Assembly (NCBI GenBank): GCA_946886635.1
Contig: CAMPIW010000016.1
Span: 1 to 7,100 of the forward strand
Source of the DNA: an uncultured Candidatus Saccharibacteria bacterium
GTDB taxonomy: Bacteria; Patescibacteria; Saccharimonadia; Saccharimonadales; UBA1547
Length of the DNA stretch: 7,100 nucleotides
Direction of reading: 5' to 3'
A model generated the notes under the pieces. It saw only the letters and a program-made list of their open reading frames with translations. It was not told where the DNA came from and made no database searches. Shown here in pieces: positions 4,665 to 7,100 of this stretch (the first letter of the stretch is position 1; each line of letters starts with the position of its first letter). The position numbers and the translations under genes are program-made.

Positions 4665-6289
4665 GAATCAACTTTCGGTTGTTTAAATAATATGTTGCGG
4701 ATTCTGTGTAAAATTGGTTCGACTTCTTCAAGTTTAAAGATTCGACATATTATTATATACACTAGTGTGCTAATTCCAACGATAAGCGAGAACTTTACGA
4801 ATGACGAGAAGAAATTATCATCTGCGCCAAGCGGCATCATCGATACTAAGATATAAGTAATGATCGCCACAAAACCTGCCGAACTAAGCATGCGCCAAAT
4901 AGCGTGGACAAATGGCATGTCAAACAAACCTTCAATGCGACGCGCCATAATAAAGAAGAGTATTGCCACTTCGACAATTGATACAATAACAGCCGCCCAA
5001 GCAAGTCCATATACGCCCATATTCAGCCCCATCGAGAACCATATCGCCAAAACTATATTAAGGCTAATTGTGAAGAGTGAAATATACAGCGGCGTTTTTG
5101 TATCTTGTTGAGCGTAAAAACTACGAGCCGAAATAAAGTAAACCGACCGGAAAACGATAGATAGCGCAAGAATGGCAAAAATACCAGCAATTTCTGGGCT
5201 ACCACCCGGCTTAATAAAGTGCACCAAGTATCCACGACAAAAGTAAGCAATCACAGTAACCGGTATGGCCAACCATATAATGACACGAAGCACTGACTGC
5301 AATTCTTTCTTAAAAAGGTCGGGGCGTCCTTGCCCTAAGCGTTCTGTCATTTTCGGGAAAGCAGCCGTACTAATCGCCACACCAATCAGGTTAATTGGCA
5401 CAAACGACAACGCGGTCGCCTGTTGATACCAACGCACACTACCCGATGCCATACGCGAGGCAAGGTTTGTTTCAACGAGTCCATTCACGTAATCGATTCC
5501 TTGGTCGAGTGAACGTGGCGGGAGCAAGCGAAGAACTTGGTGAAGACCTTTATTTTTCCAGAAAATTTTAAACCGGTAATCAAAGCCCATACCATAGAGC
5601 CCCAAACTACTCACGAGCAACTGGAAGATTGACCCAAGCACCACTCCAAAGGCGACACCCATAATGCCGCCCTCGAATATCTGCCAGCCAAATAGGGAGA
5701 TACCGTTTGTAAAAACCAACGCACCAATAATGATCCCGAGGTTATAGAGCACTGGCGCTAGAGCAAAAAATGCAAATCGTCCAACGGCTTGTTGCATGCT
5801 GGCAAAGACAGTAGCGATAGCAAATAAGAATGGGTTTATCGCAATAACACGCATCATACTCACAGCAAGCGCTTGCCCCGACTCAGGAAGACCCGGCCCT
5901 ACAACAAAACGTACAAGCGGTTCAGCAAAAATAATAATTAAAATACTGGTAATAAGCGTCACGATTGCAAGCAGGTTAAGCAGGCTCGTTGAAAGCTCCC
6001 AAGCAGATTTTTTATTACCCGTCGCAAGTCGCTGATTAAACACCGGAATAAACGTAACGCTGAGCGCACCCGATACAAGAATGAAAAACATAAAGTCGGG
6101 AATAGTAAAAGCAACAGTATACGCATCGATACCCATCTTATAGGTGTCGAGGTACATACCGTTGAGTAGGCGATCGCGAAATAGCCCAAGCATACTACCA
6201 AGTAGTGAAGCTCCTGCAAGCAAGGTCGCCGCTAACTTGAGCGGCAACCTTTTATTCGCTTTCGAGATTTTTGCGCGAAAATTTATCAT
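4661..6289 (-). CDS. murJ: MurJ/MviN-family lipid flippase, 14 membrane segments
   Basis: Integral membrane protein of the MVF/MOP superfamily; MurJ moves lipid II across the cytoplasmic membrane for peptidoglycan synthesis. About 14 hydrophobic segments are visible. The N-terminal block GLFRDRLLNG and DAYTVAFTIPDF...SGALSVTFIPVF aligns with the MurJ signature, and ASGSV...SFVPINLIGVAISTAAFPKM aligns with the TM7-TM8 region. I use ATG at 6289 (542 aa), which has GAAGG 5 nt upstream. An in-frame ATG at 6307 would give 548 aa but has no ribosome-binding site. Residues below count from the 6307 ATG. Compared from memory with E. coli MurJ, R24 is kept (R44) and D39 is kept (D61), while R18, R52 and R270 correspond to S38, F74 and A299. 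It follows ftsH closely and overlaps lepA by 4 bp. The family is secure; lipid II as substrate is inferred from the family. Confidence 0.9.
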   Translation of the reverse strand: MINFRAKISKANKRLPLKLAATLLAGASLLGSMLGLFRDRLLNGMYLDTYKMGIDAYTVAFTIPDFMFFILVSGALSVTFIPVFNQRLATGNKKSAWELSTSLLNLLAIVTLITSILIIIFAEPLVRFVVGPGLPESGQALAVSMMRVIAINPFLFAIATVFASMQQAVGRFAFFALAPVLYNLGIIIGALVFTNGISLFGWQIFEGGIMGVAFGVVLGSIFQLLVSSLGLYGMGFDYRFKIFWKNKGLHQVLRLLPPRSLDQGIDYVNGLVETNLASRMASGSVRWYQQATALSFVPINLIGVAISTAAFPKMTERLGQGRPDLFKKELQSVLRVIIWLAIPVTVIAYFCRGYLVHFIKPGGSPEIAGIFAILALSIVFRSVYFISARSFYAQQDTKTPLYISLFTISLNIVLAIWFSMGLNMGVYGLAWAAVIVSIVEVAILFFIMARRIEGLFDMPFVHAIWRMLSSAGFVAIITYILVSMMPLGADDNFFSSFVKFSLIVGISTLVYIIICRIFKLEEVEPILHRIRNILFKQPKVDS

Positions 6290-6294
6290 GCAAA

Positions 6295-6299
6295 CCTTC
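6295..6299 (-). promoter_or_regulatory. Ribosome-binding site deciding the murJ start
   Basis: GAAGG on the minus strand, 5 nt before the ATG at 6289. The alternative ATG at 6307 is preceded by pyrimidine/adenine-rich sequence without a purine-rich box, so this site favours the shorter protein. Confidence 0.5.
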
Positions 6300-6312
6300 G
6301 TCCGCATCTAGG

Positions 6313-7100
6313 TTAGTAGAGCGCGGCCTCCTGAGGAAGTTTTGCGTCCTTAAGGATTTCAACAACTTCTTTTTCTTCGATTGTTTCTTTTTTAACAAGC
6401 GCTTCGGCTAGCAAATCAAGACTCTTTCGGTTCGACATAAGAATAGTTTCAGCACGTTGGCTCGCTTCTTTAATAAGCACCGCTACTTCACTGTCGATTA
6501 TACGTGCTGTGTCGTCACTATATGGGCGCTCGTGCGTCATTTTATCAAACACCATCCCACCATTATCTTCGTGGAACACTTGGTCACGAAGTTTCGTACC
6601 CATTCCTTGTTCGATAACCATATCACGAGCAATTTCGGTTGCCTTACGAAGGTCTGAACCGGCACCGGTTGTTACTCGATCTTCACCGTAAACAATTTTC
6701 TCAGCAATACGGCCACCAAGCGCTCGAGCAAGAATGTCCTTAAACTCAATGACGCTAGTGTAGTTACGATCTTCTGGAGGTAAGAACCATGTTACACCGC
6801 CAGTGCCACCACGTGGAATGATAGTTACCTTATGAACAGGGTCGCTGTCTGGTGCAATATGACCAACCAGTGCGTGACCTGCTTCGTGGTACGCCGTCAT
6901 GAGCTTTTCGGCTTCATTCATAATCTTTGACTTACGTTCTGGGCCAATAGCAACTTTTTCAAACGCCTCAGTAATGTCTGCGTTAGAAATCTTTTTACTA
7001 CTTCGACGAGCGGCAACGATAGCGGCTTCGTTGGCAATATTAGCAAGGTCGGCACCCGATGAGCCGGCAGTTTTAGCCGCAAGTGCACCAATGTTCACCG
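6313..7100 (-). CDS. ftsH: ATP-dependent zinc metalloprotease FtsH, C-terminal part, cut by window edge
   Basis: Membrane-anchored AAA+ protease that extracts and degrades misfolded membrane proteins and some regulators. Residues here count from the codon at 7098. The fragment starts in the helical end of the AAA+ module: TAGSSGADLANIANEAAIVAARR (about 10-32, the FtsH version of the sensor-2 region). It continues through the peptidase domain with zinc-binding HEAGH (71-75, bases 6874-6888), DPVHKVTIIPRG just after it, the third-ligand region TGAGSD, and ARIIDSEV. The GTG at 7098 is an internal valine codon, not a start; the membrane segments and Walker motifs lie beyond the right edge. The C-terminus ends at TAA (6313-6315), with a tail rich in charged residues. 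murJ begins 23 nt (or 5 nt) downstream, so the two are probably co-transcribed. Confidence 0.97.
   Translation of the reverse strand, partial: VNIGALAAKTAGSSGADLANIANEAAIVAARRSSKKISNADITEAFEKVAIGPERKSKIMNEAEKLMTAYHEAGHALVGHIAPDSDPVHKVTIIPRGGTGGVTWFLPPEDRNYTSVIEFKDILARALGGRIAEKIVYGEDRVTTGAGSDLRKATEIARDMVIEQGMGTKLRDQVFHEDNGGMVFDKMTHERPYSDDTARIIDSEVAVLIKEASQRAETILMSNRKSLDLLAEALVKKETIEEKEVVEILKDAKLPQEAALY

Noticed and set aside
6290..6307. ATG at 6307 as the murJ start
   Set aside because: There is no ribosome-binding site upstream, while the ATG six codons later has GAAGG at good spacing. The extra residues are not part of the conserved family. Not fully excluded.
7096..7098. GTG at 7098 as the start of the FtsH reading frame
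   Set aside because: The following residues align with the interior of the FtsH AAA+ module, so the codon is an internal valine and the gene continues past the window.
1..7100. CRISPR array, insertion sequence, phage or toxin-antitoxin content
   Set aside because: No regularly spaced repeats, transposase, integrase or toxin-like small gene pair was seen; all long coding frames are explained by housekeeping families.

Overview
The window looks like a chromosomal housekeeping and heat-shock region from a streamlined bacterium. My best guess is a member of the Candidate Phyla Radiation / Patescibacteria, possibly Saccharibacteria-like. The reasons are the very short HrcA, the divergent MurJ-family protein, a short-LID adenylate-kinase-like protein, tight gene packing and apparently leaderless first genes. 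This placement is inference, because there is no rRNA or marker gene to confirm it. The standard genetic code fits: TGA is used as a stop in murJ, and TAA and TAG elsewhere. I see no mobile element, CRISPR array, tRNA, rRNA or phage gene, and no stretch of 300 bases without a gene.

Layout. Positions 1-2158 (minus strand) hold a heat-shock cluster transcribed hrcA -> grpE -> dnaK; dnaK runs off the left edge. hrcA and grpE abut (TAG directly followed by ATG) and share one promoter. dnaK has its own 158-bp upstream region with two promoter/operator modules. Three CIRCE operators (the HrcA binding site, TTAGCACTC-N9-GAGTGCTAA) are present: one perfect and one degenerate before dnaK, and one near-perfect before hrcA. 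HrcA therefore very likely represses its own operon and dnaK. At 2241-2861 (plus strand) a small adenylate-kinase-like nucleotide kinase is transcribed away from hrcA. Its -35 box lies directly beside the hrcA CIRCE. Positions 2886-7100 (minus strand) hold a second co-directional group, ftsH (C-terminal part only) -> murJ-family flippase -> lepA, with a short gap and then a 4-bp ATGA overlap. lepA and the kinase gene converge with only 24 bp between them.

How the genes work together. HrcA represses, GrpE is the nucleotide-exchange factor for DnaK, and DnaK is the Hsp70 chaperone. FtsH is the membrane quality-control protease, LepA (EF4) is a ribosome-associated GTPase, and the MurJ-family protein probably moves lipid-linked cell-wall precursor. 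The region thus combines protein quality control with envelope and translation functions.

Most notable points: (1) HrcA is about 100 residues shorter than usual, with the loss in the middle, yet its operators are canonical. (2) hrcA and the divergent kinase gene both place ATG exactly 6 nt after a -10 box, which predicts leaderless mRNAs. (3) The dnaK promoter region looks like a tandem 47-bp duplication of a promoter+CIRCE module. (4) The MurJ-family protein lacks three of the four arginines described as essential in the E. coli protein. I did not find an undescribed multi-gene system; the novelty here is regulatory architecture and protein variants.
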